DNA of 64,000 bases, taken from Polyangiaceae bacterium. Lineage in GTDB: Bacteria; Myxococcota_A; Polyangia; Polyangiales; Polyangiaceae. The stretch is taken from NCBI GenBank assembly GCA_025936115.1, contig JAICTZ010000006.1, forward strand, positions 124,001 to 188,000, in the 5' to 3' direction. The position numbers were made by a program, and so were the translations under genes. Within the stretch, counting starts at the first letter, position 1, and every line of letters begins with the position of its first letter. Below the pieces are notes generated by a model. It was not told where the DNA came from, ran no database searches, and was given only the letters and a program-made list of their open reading frames with translations. This document shows positions 49,764 to 58,255 of the stretch, piece by piece.

Positions 49764-51062
49764 TCAAGCCTTGCGCTCGACGGCCCGCCAAAAGTCGGCG
49801 AAGAGCGGCGGCGGCGCGGGGTCCGACCACGCGCGCTGCGTGAGCAGCACGCCGGTCGTTTTCGTCGCCGGGTCGTTGTACCAGGACGTGCCGAGCCCGC
49901 CGTCCCAGCCGTAGCTCCCGCGCGAGCGGCCGAGCTCGTCGTGTGCCGTGACGACCGCGAGGCCGAAGCCCCAGCCGTGCCGCTCGAAAAAACCTGGCAC
50001 GAGCGCGCCGAAGGCCTTGTTTTGCGGGGTGAGCGCGTCGGTCGTCATCTGCTTCACCGACGCTTCGGCGAGGATGCGCTTTTCACCCGCGAGGCCGCCC
50101 GCCGCGAGCATGGCGGCGAAGCGCAGGAAATCTGGTGCGGTCGAGACGAGACCCGCCGCCCCGGACGGAAACGCGGGACGCAGGCTCCATTGGCCGTCGA
50201 CCGTGTCGTACAGCACGAGCGCGCTCGATTTCGGATCCGGCAGGTAGCTCGGGACGAAGCGGCTGCGTTTGCTCGGCGGCACGCTGAAGTCGGTGTCCCG
50301 CATGCCGAGCGGTTCGAACAGCCGCTCGCGCAGAAACTCGTCGAACGGCTGCCGCGCGGCGCGCGCGACGAGCACGCCGAGCACGTCGGCGCCCGTGTTG
50401 TACATCCAGCGCTCCCCGGGCTGGTGCATGAGCGGCAAGGTGCCGAAGCGGCGCAGCCACTCGTCGGGAGCAGGCGGCGTCGCGGGGGCGGGCATGCCTT
50501 GTCCGAGCTCGAGCTCGTCCATGGCGTGCTGGATCGGGTAGGTGCCGGGAGGCGCGAGCAGGATGCCGAAACCGAGGCGAAAGGTGAGCAAATCACGCAC
50601 GCTGATCGGGCGCGTCGCCGGCACCGTGTCGTCGAGCGGCGATTCGAGCCGGCGTAAGACTCGCCGCGCGGCGAGCTCCGGCAGGAGCCGGTCGACGGGT
50701 TCGTCGAGACGAAGCTTGCCGTCCTCGACGAGCACGAGCGTGGCGGCCGCCGTCACGGGTTTCGTCATCGACGAAATGCGAAAGATCGTGTCGCGCTCGA
50801 CGTGATCCTTGCTGCCGGCGCTCTTGACGCCGAGCGTTTCGAATTGCTGGCGGCCGTCCCGCACGACGGCCGCGACGATGCCCGGGTATTCGCCGCGCTC
50901 GACGTACGCTGCAAGCATGTCGTGAAGCGACGCCTTGTCGCCGCTCTGGCCGCTCACGGCTGCCGAGCCCGATTTTGGCGGCGCTCCGGTGCTCGACGTG
51001 CAGGCGAGCGCGCCGACGGAACCGAGCACCAAGAACTCCCGCCGCTTGACGGACGCAGGCAT
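49764..51062 (-). CDS. Serine beta-lactamase-fold hydrolase (class C/EstB type)
   Basis: 432 residues. The N-terminus KRREFLVLGSVGALACTSST has a Tat-like or lipoprotein signal. The nucleophile motif SSMTKPVTA gives SxxK, YNTGADVLGV gives the YxN, and FGLAVVTAHDELGRSRGSYG with WDGGLGTSW replaces the KTG box. This is the beta-lactamase/esterase family, which contains peptidases, esterases and LovD-like acyltransferases; a true beta-lactamase role is unlikely. It converges on the 3D lipoprotein gene with 13 bp between. Confidence 0.87.
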   Translation of the reverse strand: MPASVKRREFLVLGSVGALACTSSTGAPPKSGSAAVSGQSGDKASLHDMLAAYVERGEYPGIVAAVVRDGRQQFETLGVKSAGSKDHVERDTIFRISSMTKPVTAAATLVLVEDGKLRLDEPVDRLLPELAARRVLRRLESPLDDTVPATRPISVRDLLTFRLGFGILLAPPGTYPIQHAMDELELGQGMPAPATPPAPDEWLRRFGTLPLMHQPGERWMYNTGADVLGVLVARAARQPFDEFLRERLFEPLGMRDTDFSVPPSKRSRFVPSYLPDPKSSALVLYDTVDGQWSLRPAFPSGAAGLVSTAPDFLRFAAMLAAGGLAGEKRILAEASVKQMTTDALTPQNKAFGALVPGFFERHGWGFGLAVVTAHDELGRSRGSYGWDGGLGTSWYNDPATKTTGVLLTQRAWSDPAPPPLFADFWRAVERKA

Positions 51063-51102
51063 CGCACCGTTTTACCCGAAATCCCGGCCGCTGTTCGCCG
51101 CG

Positions 51103-52182
51103 TCACGCGCCTTGACCCGCTTCGAGGCGCGGCAGCGCGCGCAAGAGCTCGGCGACACGCTCGAACGCCTCGCCGCGGCCGAGTTGCCACAAATGACCGC
51201 CGTGCCAGGCCGCGAGCGGCGCGTGGAAGTGCGCAGCCAGCCGCCGCGCGTGTGAAAACGGCGTGATGCGATCCGCCTTGGCGCCGATGACGAGCACGCG
51301 CTCGCGCGCGATGAGCGGCTCGCGCTCCACCGGACTCACGTGCGCGTAAGCCCGCTCGAGGAGCGCGTGCTCGACGGCCCGCGGCTCCGGCGCCTCCGGC
51401 AACTCACCTTGCTCGCGCGCAAAATCGGCGATCGAGGCGAGCGGCACGATCGGGACCAAGAAGTCGAAGCTCGCGTCGACCGTCGTCGTGAGCGCGGCCG
51501 TGTACGCGCCGAGGCTCATGCCGAGCATGCCGACCGACGGATGGCCCCGCCGCCGCAGAAATCCGGCAAGCTCGCGCAAATCGGTCACCGCTTGGCGGAA
51601 ACCTTCGGCGGCAAAGCGCGGATCGCGGCCGGGAAACTCGGGGACGCCCGTGCGCTCGGGGTGCGCGCGGCGACCATGGAACGGCAGCAGCACGAGCGCG
51701 CTGTCGAAGCCGAGCTCGTCGAGCACGTGGATGGGCCACACGCGCTCGTCGATGCGCAGCTGCCCCATCAGGTAGCCGTGCACCAAGAGCGCGATGGGGC
51801 GCGGCTCGGCACGCGTGATGAGGCGCGCGTGCGCGTGATGGTTCGCGACCGTCCGTCGATACGTGTCGGCGAGCTCGGGCAAGAACGTGTCGGCCACGCT
51901 TTCCCACACGACGTCACGGCGCGAGAGCGCCGCGCTGAAAGCGCGCCGTTGGCGCAGGGTCGGTTCGATGGCGCGCGGCTCGGGGTAAAACCGCGCGAGA
52001 TCGAGCGCGGCGTAGCGCGCGAGCATGCCGGTGAGTGCTTCGACGCGCGCTTCGTGGCCGGAGCCGAGCGTCGGGTCGCCACCGAGCTCGGGCGTCGTCA
52101 CGCGCATGGCGAGCGTGATCGCGCGATCGAGCCCCGAGGCCGCGCGGGCGAGGAGGTGTCGCGCGAGTCCGGAGCGCTTCAT
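51103..52182 (-). CDS. Alpha/beta hydrolase
   Basis: 359 residues from the ATG at 52182, which overlaps the stop of the upstream gene (ATGA). The fold is seen as IALLVHGYLMGQLRIDERVW, SALVLLPFHGRRA, the nucleophile elbow GMLGMSLGAYTA, IGAKADRITP and a late His in AWHGGHLWQLG. No signal peptide is obvious. The N-terminal helical part (HLLARAASGLDRAITLAMRV) is longer than usual. It is paired with another hydrolase. Substrate unknown. Confidence 0.85.
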   Translation of the reverse strand: MKRSGLARHLLARAASGLDRAITLAMRVTTPELGGDPTLGSGHEARVEALTGMLARYAALDLARFYPEPRAIEPTLRQRRAFSAALSRRDVVWESVADTFLPELADTYRRTVANHHAHARLITRAEPRPIALLVHGYLMGQLRIDERVWPIHVLDELGFDSALVLLPFHGRRAHPERTGVPEFPGRDPRFAAEGFRQAVTDLRELAGFLRRRGHPSVGMLGMSLGAYTAALTTTVDASFDFLVPIVPLASIADFAREQGELPEAPEPRAVEHALLERAYAHVSPVEREPLIARERVLVIGAKADRITPFSHARRLAAHFHAPLAAWHGGHLWQLGRGEAFERVAELLRALPRLEAGQGA

Positions 52183-53084
52183 CAGGGCTTTCCGACCGCG
52201 CGCGGCAGCGTGCGGTCGTAGTAGTAGAGGAGCTCGAGGCTGCCGGCCTCGCGCAAAAAGCCCTGGTCGTGGCCGCCCGGCGAGCTCGCGAGCGTGACGG
52301 GCACACCGTGAGCGCGCAGGCGCGCAGCGAGGCGTTCGCTCGTCGGCCGTTCCTTGTCCCACGCCGTGGTCGCGATACGCAGCGGGCGCGGGCCCACGCG
52401 ATCGAGCGCCGCCTTGAAGCGCGTCGCGTAGTAGTCGGTGAGATTCTCCCCGATCGCGGCTTGCAGCGCGCCCACGGCGCCGAAGGCCTCCGGCCGGCGC
52501 AGGAACACCTCGAGCGAGACGTAGCCGCCGAGGGACACGCCATCGATACCAATCGCGCTCGGCCCGTCTGGGAGCGGCAAAATCTTCCTGAGCTCGGGTA
52601 AGAGTCCGTCCGCGATCCACGCGCTATAACGATCGAGCGCCAGGGGCGTGGACGGCTGGCGAAACACGTTCGGCGTGTAGGGACATGCAACGGCGATGCC
52701 GCGATACGGCTCTTCGGCGAGTCCCCGATTGAGCTCGCCCAGGCGCGCATCGGTGAGCAGCACGGGCTGCGTGACGGTTCGCCCCACGGGCGGATTGGCG
52801 AGCCGCGCGGCAGCGGCCACCAGGCCGTACCGGTCCGCCCAAGCGCGTATACCGACCGCCTCACTGCTCGTTTCGGCCAAACCGTGGAAAAGCACCACGA
52901 CGCGGCGCGTGGCTTCCGGCGCGCTCGGCACGAGCAGAAGGCAACGGCGCGCGAGTTTCTCCCCCGGCACCTCGAGCTCGCGCTCGCCGAACGTGAGCGA
53001 TAAAGGTCCAGCCTGCGTGTTCGGCGCCGAAAACGTCGAGGCCAGCGCGCCCACACCCAATAAAAGCCGTCGCCGGTCGATCAT
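52182..53084 (-). CDS. Exported alpha/beta hydrolase (esterase)
   Basis: 300 residues from the ATG at 53084. The N-terminus MIDRRRLLLGVGALASTFSA resembles a Tat signal (RRxLL). The fold shows VVLFHGLAETS, GIDGVSLGGYVSLEVFLRRP with the nucleophile Ser, and PGGHDQGFLRE with the His. Its stop overlaps the start of the hydrolase at 52182, so the two are an operon. The type resembles feruloyl or acetyl esterases. The upstream start at 53171 is less likely. It diverges from the lipoprotein gene at 53223. Confidence 0.83.
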   Translation of the reverse strand: MIDRRRLLLGVGALASTFSAPNTQAGPLSLTFGERELEVPGEKLARRCLLLVPSAPEATRRVVVLFHGLAETSSEAVGIRAWADRYGLVAAAARLANPPVGRTVTQPVLLTDARLGELNRGLAEEPYRGIAVACPYTPNVFRQPSTPLALDRYSAWIADGLLPELRKILPLPDGPSAIGIDGVSLGGYVSLEVFLRRPEAFGAVGALQAAIGENLTDYYATRFKAALDRVGPRPLRIATTAWDKERPTSERLAARLRAHGVPVTLASSPGGHDQGFLREAGSLELLYYYDRTLPRAVGKP

Positions 53085-53222
53085 CGAATGAGCTCCTCGA
53101 AAAACGAGCACGCGCAGGGAGTATAGCCACGCGAGCGGGAGGCGAGCTTCGAGCGCCCTTTCGTTGGCCACTCCGCCGCCGCCGGCTAAGAATACTGCTC
53201 TCGCTTGCTCCTACGGTGCACC

Positions 53223-54011
53223 ATGAAAAAATCCCTCTTTTTGCTGTTCGCTGCTGGCTCACTCGCCGCTTGCTCGGGAGGCGGGACCGGGCCGAAGAAT
53301 GTGGACGACACCCTCCGCAACCAGGCTTCGTTCTGCGGGCAGTGGGCCAAGGCTGCCTGCAACGACAACGTCGTGTCGAACTGTGACGAGCAAGACACCG
53401 ACGCCTGCATCGCGAACCAAGAGTCCTTTTGCGAGACGCTCGTCCCGTCTACCGGTTACTCCTCGAAGCGCGCGAAGGATTGTATCGACGCCGTGCGCGC
53501 CGCGTATGCCGACGCGGAGCTCGACGCCGCGGAGCTCGACGTCGTGCTGCGGCTCGGCGGAGATTGCGCGCATCTGGTCGCAGGCCCGTACAAGATGGGC
53601 GAGGTGTGCAGCGAGCCGAACGACTGCGACACCGTGCACGACTACACCTGCGTCATCAAAGCGGGCGACACGACCGGCACCTGCCAAATCCCGACGATTC
53701 AACAGAACGGCGAACCGTGTGACGGCCTCGCCATGGTGTGCAACGCAGAAGCGTATTGCGACGGCGAGAATTGCCTCGTGCGCAAGGCCGCGGGCAAGAC
53801 CTGCAGCTACGACGCGATGTGCGAAGACGGTGACGTCTGCAACATCTCCGACGATACGACGGGCGACGGCAGCGGCACGTGCACGGCCAAGCTCGCTCTG
53901 CGCGCGACGTGCACCGAGGACTCGGATTGCGCGTCGAACATCTGCCTCGCCGGCAAGTGCACCTCGAAGGTGGTTTTGACGGCCGAGAGCTCGGTCTGCG
54001 AGAACCTCTGA
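53223..54011 (+). CDS. Cys-rich lipoprotein of unknown function
   Basis: 262 residues. The signal peptide MKKSLFLLFAAGSLAAC ends in a clear lipobox. The body has over 20 cysteines in repeated patterns such as CSEPNDCDTVHDYTC, CDGLAMVCNAEAYCDGENC and CTEDSDCASNICLAGKC, the EGF/Dickkopf-like small disulfide modules common in myxobacterial surface lipoproteins. Role unknown; possibly adhesion. A second lipoprotein gene follows after 5 bp. Confidence 0.82.
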   Translation: MKKSLFLLFAAGSLAACSGGGTGPKNVDDTLRNQASFCGQWAKAACNDNVVSNCDEQDTDACIANQESFCETLVPSTGYSSKRAKDCIDAVRAAYADAELDAAELDVVLRLGGDCAHLVAGPYKMGEVCSEPNDCDTVHDYTCVIKAGDTTGTCQIPTIQQNGEPCDGLAMVCNAEAYCDGENCLVRKAAGKTCSYDAMCEDGDVCNISDDTTGDGSGTCTAKLALRATCTEDSDCASNICLAGKCTSKVVLTAESSVCENL

Positions 54012-54016
54012 TCGAC

Positions 54017-54766
54017 ATGAGACCCGCCGTCGCTCTCGTCGCGCTCCTCACGGCCGTGAGCGCCGGGTGCGAGGAAAAAACCGCGCCGGCGCCGCCGACG
54101 AGCGCGACGGCGAGCGCGGTAGAAACCGCTACGCCGCCGCCCAAACCGACGCTGCCGCCCACGCTCGCCGTCGACACGAGCGGCGCGCTCGTCGCCGGCA
54201 CGCGCGTGAGCCTCGACGGCAGCGGCGCGCCCGAACGCCTGAAGACCGAGCTCGCGCAACACCGCGAGTTCATCGAGGGTAAAGAGGTGCGCGCGGCCGC
54301 CGATCGGCCCGTCAAGCCCGCGTACGTCGCGACGCTCGTCGACGCGCTCGGGGCGCTCGGCGCGACACGCGTGCTCGTGCGCACCTCGACGCGCGCGGAG
54401 TTCCCGGCCGAGCTCGGTTTCATCTCGCTCGACAAGGCGCGTTCGGCGCCGCCCTGCAGCGTGGTCGCCACGATCACCGACGATCGCGGGAGCGCCGTGT
54501 GGAGCCTGCAAGGCGGTGTCGCCGGCAAGCGCGGCAAGGGCATGGCGGGCCCTGATCTCACGCTGACGGGTGAGACCCTGACGACCCATGCGAAAAAGTG
54601 CACCCAGTCGCAGGTGCTGTTCGTCGGCGGCGCGCCAGGGGTCGAATGGGGCCTTGTCTACGACCTGGCCGCATCGACGAAAACACTGCCGAAAGCCTAT
54701 TTTTCGGAGATCGCCATCCTGGCCGAATCGCCCGTGCCCGGACACCCGGTCAGTCTGGGGCGCTGA
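54017..54766 (+). CDS. Lipoprotein of unknown function
   Basis: 249 residues. The signal peptide RPAVALVALLTAVSAGCEEK ends in a lipobox. A Pro/Thr linker of about 30 residues is followed by LAQHREFIEGKEVRAAADRP and YVATLVDALGALGATRVLVR, a pattern reminiscent of the periplasmic ExbD/TolR fold, though without its membrane helix. The C-terminal part has ITDDRGSAVWSLQGGVAG. It follows the Cys-rich lipoprotein gene closely and is probably cotranscribed. Confidence 0.7.
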   Translation: MRPAVALVALLTAVSAGCEEKTAPAPPTSATASAVETATPPPKPTLPPTLAVDTSGALVAGTRVSLDGSGAPERLKTELAQHREFIEGKEVRAAADRPVKPAYVATLVDALGALGATRVLVRTSTRAEFPAELGFISLDKARSAPPCSVVATITDDRGSAVWSLQGGVAGKRGKGMAGPDLTLTGETLTTHAKKCTQSQVLFVGGAPGVEWGLVYDLAASTKTLPKAYFSEIAILAESPVPGHPVSLGR

Positions 54767-54801
54767 GGGTCGCGAAGGACGACGGCGCGCGCCGCGACGG
54801 C

Positions 54802-55254
54802 TCAGCCGACCAGCGCAAGGACCTGCTCGACATCCGCCGCGGAGAACGGCTTCTCGAGCCGAGCGCCCGAATAGCGAGCGAGAAACTCTTCCGCCCAATC
54901 CGAACAGGCGCCGCCCGTCATGAGCACGAAGCGCGGCACGAGCTCGGGGTGCCGATCGGCCATAGCGGTGTGCACGCTCGAGCCGTTGACGCCCGGCATG
55001 TCGAGGTCGCAAAGCACGAGGTCGAAGCGCGTGTCTTCCCCCAGACGCTTGAGCGCTTCTGCTCCACCGTCCACCACGACGACATCGTGACTCTCCTCGA
55101 GCATGAAGCTGAGCGTCCGGCCGAGCAGCGGCTCGTCGTCGATGACCAAGATGCGCGCGCGACCGCTCCATGCCGGCATGGCGTGGAGACCGCTGTCCTC
55201 CGTGCGCTTCGAACCAGCCCTAGTGCCTGCCCGCGAGTCGTTGATGATCCTCAT
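54802..55254 (-). CDS. Single-domain response regulator
   Basis: 150 residues from the ATG at 55254 (GAGGGG just upstream; an ATG at about 55179 is also possible). After 30 polar residues the receiver domain reads RILVIDDEPLLGRTLSFMLE (acidic pair), LVLCDLDMPGVNGSS (phospho-Asp), FVLMTGG (Thr) and LEKPFSAADVE (Lys). There is no output domain, so it acts by protein contact as CheY-like regulators do. No kinase gene is adjacent. Confidence 0.88.
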   Translation of the reverse strand: MRIINDSRAGTRAGSKRTEDSGLHAMPAWSGRARILVIDDEPLLGRTLSFMLEESHDVVVVDGGAEALKRLGEDTRFDLVLCDLDMPGVNGSSVHTAMADRHPELVPRFVLMTGGACSDWAEEFLARYSGARLEKPFSAADVEQVLALVG

Positions 55255-55445
55255 GTGCCCCTCGAACGACAAACGTATAGCACGACCGGCCGGTTCCCCT
55301 GCCCGGAGGAGAAAGGCAGGCGGACGCTCACCCGAGGCTTGGGCAGCCAAAATGAGAAGATCCCGGAACATAGCCGGCCCCGCGGCTGGCAAGCGACGCG
55401 GCAGACTTAGGTCCGGAGGGCGCCAGTGCTAAGTCATCGGGAACC

Positions 55446-56519
55446 GTGGCCGAACGAAAGAAGCGCCGCTCGCCGAGGAGCAAGAGCGAACCCCAATCCG
55501 GGGAGGACCACGAGGCACGCGGCGCGTCCGGAGACGGCAACGAAAGGGAGCCGGAAGGCGACGGCGACGGACACGACGACCTCGACGGCGACGACGAGGT
55601 GCTCGAAGCCGCGGGCGAGCTCGTGGACGGGGCGGGCGCGCCGCTCGACGTCGAGGAGCCGAAAGGCCTCGCGCGCTACGACGCGCTCCAAGCGTACATG
55701 CGCGAGGTGCGACGCCATCCGCTGCTCACGCCCGACGAGGAGCATCGCTTGGCGGTCGAGTACGCCAAGAGCGGCGACGTCGACATCGCGGCACGGCTGG
55801 TCACCGCGAACCTGCGCCTGGTCGTGAAGCTCGCCTACGAGTACCGCCGCGCGTTCAAGAACATGATGGACCTCGTGCAAGAGGGGAACATCGGCTTGAT
55901 GCAAGCGGTGAAGCGCTACGACCCGTACCGGGGCGTCAAGCTCTCGAGCTACGCGGCGTGGTGGATCCGCGCGTACATGCTGCGCTTCATCCTCAATAAC
56001 TGGCGGCTCGTCAAAATCGGGACGACACAGGCGCAGCGCAAGCTCTTCTTCAACTTGAGCACGGAGAAAGCCAAGCTCAAGGCGCTCGGCATCGAGCCCA
56101 CGAGCGAGGAAATCGCCAAGCGCCTGAACGTCGCCGAATCGGACGTGGTCGAGATGGATCGCAGGCTCGCGCGCGCCGACGCGTCGCTCGACACGCCCGT
56201 CGCGAGCAGCGACGGCCGCACGACGACGCGGCTCGAGCTCTTGCCCGGCAGCAGCGATACACCGGAGGTTGCCACGGAGAGCGCCGAGCTCCAGACCGCG
56301 CTCCACCAGCACCTCGACGAGTTCAGGAAGACGCTCACGGGCAAGGACGTGCAGATCTTCGACAAGCGCCTGGTCGCCGACGAGCCGCTCACCCTGCAGG
56401 AGCTCGGCGACCAGTTCGGCGTTTCGCGCGAACGCGTGCGCCAGCTCGAAGCGCGTCTCACGGGCAAGCTGCGCGAGTATTTGAAGAAGACGCTCGGCGA
56501 CGCGGTCGGCGTAGGCTGA
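55446..56519 (+). CDS. RpoH-like alternative sigma factor
   Basis: 357 residues from a GTG. The first 70 residues are charged and disordered. Region 1.2 and 2: LARYDALQAYMREVRRHPLL, LVTANLRLVVKLAYEYRRAF, DLVQEGNIGLMQAVKRYDPY and SSYAAWWIRAYMLRFILNNW. Region 4: FDKRLVADEPLTLQELGDQF then GVSRERVRQLEARLTGKL. The RpoH box-like IKIGTTQAQRKLFF-type text is RLVKIGTTQAQRKLFFNLST. It resembles the myxobacterial SigB/SigC group used in stress or development. Target promoters cannot be read here. Confidence 0.9.
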   Translation: MAERKKRRSPRSKSEPQSGEDHEARGASGDGNEREPEGDGDGHDDLDGDDEVLEAAGELVDGAGAPLDVEEPKGLARYDALQAYMREVRRHPLLTPDEEHRLAVEYAKSGDVDIAARLVTANLRLVVKLAYEYRRAFKNMMDLVQEGNIGLMQAVKRYDPYRGVKLSSYAAWWIRAYMLRFILNNWRLVKIGTTQAQRKLFFNLSTEKAKLKALGIEPTSEEIAKRLNVAESDVVEMDRRLARADASLDTPVASSDGRTTTRLELLPGSSDTPEVATESAELQTALHQHLDEFRKTLTGKDVQIFDKRLVADEPLTLQELGDQFGVSRERVRQLEARLTGKLREYLKKTLGDAVGVG

Positions 56520-56566
56520 GCCGCGCCGGCACGCGTACGCACGGGAAGACCTCGGAGCCGCGCGCC

Positions 56567-57409
56567 GTGCCGACGCTGTACGTGGTAGCGACGCCGATCG
56601 GCAACCTGGGGGATCTCACGCCGCGGGCGCGCGAGGCCCTCGCCGCGTCGACGCGTATTTTCGCGGAGGACACGCGACGTTCGCGCGGATTGCTCGCGTA
56701 TGCCGGCATTGCCAACAAGGTGCTCGTCCGCGTCGACGCCCATGCGACGCCCGAGCGCCTCGCGCGACTCGTCGCGGGGCTCGAAGCGAACGAAAGCGTC
56801 GCGCTCGTCACGGACGCCGGCGCGCCCGGAGTGAGTGATCCGGGACCTGCGCTCGTGCGCGCGGCAGCGGAAGCCGGCGTACGCGTCGTGCCCGTTCCCG
56901 GCGCGAGCGCCGTCACCGCGGCGATTGCCGCTTCAGGTCTCGTCGACGGACCGTTTTTGTTCTTGGGCTTTCTCCCGCGGCATGGCAAGAAGCGACGGCG
57001 CGCGCTCGAACGCGTCGAGAAGAGTCCCGAGCCGGTGATTCTCTTCGAATCGCCGCAGCGTGTTGCCGAAACGTTGCGGGAGCTCGCCGAGGCGGCTCCC
57101 GAGCGGGCGGTCGCGCTCTGCCGCGAGCTCACGAAGATGCACGAAGAGATCCTGCGCGGATCGCTCGGCGAGCTCGCCGCGCTCGAGCGCGACTGGCTCG
57201 GTGAAATCACGCTCGTGCTCGGTGCCGAGCCCGAGCGCGAAGACGACGACGAGATTGCGCCCGATCCAGCCCTGATCGACGCCGAAATCGCGAGTCGCTT
57301 GCAAAAGGGCGCCCACCCGAAGGACCTCGCGACCGAGCTCGCCGCGCGCCTCAAGATCCCGCGCCGTAGCGCCTACGCCCGCGTGCTCGCGGTGCGCGAT
57401 CGGGTCTGA
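56567..57409 (+). CDS. rsmI: 16S rRNA 2'-O-ribose C1402 methyltransferase
   Basis: 280 residues from a GTG. The N-terminus PTLYVVATPIGNLGDLTPRA is the hallmark, with FAEDTRRSRGLLAYAGI, VALVTDAGAPGVSDPGPALV, VVPVPGASAVTAAIAASGL, GFLPRHGKKRRRALE and ILFESPQRVAETL. It methylates cytidine 1402 in the ribosomal P site. It follows the sigma-factor gene by 47 bp. The C-terminal HTH-like HPKDLATELAARLKIPRRSA is present, as in most members. Confidence 0.96.
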   Translation: MPTLYVVATPIGNLGDLTPRAREALAASTRIFAEDTRRSRGLLAYAGIANKVLVRVDAHATPERLARLVAGLEANESVALVTDAGAPGVSDPGPALVRAAAEAGVRVVPVPGASAVTAAIAASGLVDGPFLFLGFLPRHGKKRRRALERVEKSPEPVILFESPQRVAETLRELAEAAPERAVALCRELTKMHEEILRGSLGELAALERDWLGEITLVLGAEPEREDDDEIAPDPALIDAEIASRLQKGAHPKDLATELAARLKIPRRSAYARVLAVRDRV

Positions 57410-57459
57410 CCAAAAGTTTACGGCTGCCTGCGCGGCGCGCACAATGTTACTTGAACCAT

Positions 57460-58041
57460 ATGGCAGCGATCGGCGTCATCCTAGCGAGCGTCCGCGAGGT
57501 CCGGCGGGGCGAAGCCTTCGCCAAGTGGCTACTCGAGCTCGCGAAGTCACACACGAACCTCGAGGCCGAGCTCGTCGATCTGCGCGAGTGGCCGCTGCCC
57601 GCGTACACGTACGGCGTGCTCCCCACGGGCGCCGAGAAGCTCTACGTCGACGGGAGTCTACAATCGCGCTGGGCCGAGTGCATCCGCGGCTTCGACGGGT
57701 TCATCGTCGTCACGCCCGAATACAATCGCGGCTACCCCGGGCAGCTGAAACACGCGCTCGATGCCCTCTACCAAGCCTGGAACTACAAGCCCGTCGCGTG
57801 GCTCAGCTACGGGGGAGCCGCGGGCGGCTCGCGTGCGTCCTCGCAGCTCGCGCAGGTGGCGGTCGAGCTCAAGATGGTGCCCATGCGGGAGGAAGTGTGC
57901 ATCAACTTGATCGGACTGGCCGTTGACGCGCAGGGCTATCCGACCGCCGAGTTCTACACGAAGAAAGCGCAGCTCCTTCTGACCGAGCTCAGCTATTGGA
58001 CGCAGGTCTTGAAGAGCGGCCGCGAGCACCATCCGCGCTGA
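57460..58041 (+). CDS. NADPH-dependent FMN reductase
   Basis: 193 residues from the ATG at 57460 (a TTG at 57451 is possible). The flavodoxin-like fold is seen as AAIGVILASVREVRRGEAFA and the FMN-binding FIVVTPEYNRGYPGQLKHAL, with WLSYGGAAGGSRASSQLAQV. It reduces flavin or quinone with NADPH. No neighbouring gene suggests a substrate. The dispersed repeat copy C begins 60 bp after its stop. Confidence 0.9.
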   Translation: MAAIGVILASVREVRRGEAFAKWLLELAKSHTNLEAELVDLREWPLPAYTYGVLPTGAEKLYVDGSLQSRWAECIRGFDGFIVVTPEYNRGYPGQLKHALDALYQAWNYKPVAWLSYGGAAGGSRASSQLAQVAVELKMVPMREEVCINLIGLAVDAQGYPTAEFYTKKAQLLLTELSYWTQVLKSGREHHPR

Positions 58042-58100
58042 ACACGGGCGTCGTGCGCACGGCCACGATACGCTCGTGTGTCATGCGCGTCGCGCCCGCC

Positions 58101-58190
58101 TCGAGTTGGGCAGTCTTGGAAGGAAAGATCACGATCGTCAAGGACGCCGAAACATACGCGAGAACCGGCGAGGCCGGCGCGTTGTGGCTC
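58101..58190 (-). repeat. Dispersed intergenic repeat, copy C
   Basis: Read on the minus strand: CACAACGCGCCGGCCTCGCC near 58165-58187, then about 25 bases, then GACGATCGTGATCTTTCC and TTCCAAGACTGCCCAACTCG. It faces copy B (58310-58400) in opposite orientation across about 120 bp, so the two CCGGCCTCGCCGG ends point at each other. Confidence 0.82.
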
Positions 58191-58255
58191 GCAGGTCGGC
58201 CCAGTCGCCCCGCTCGTGTGAGGCGACGGGAAGCCCCGCCGACTTTTTGTGGTTG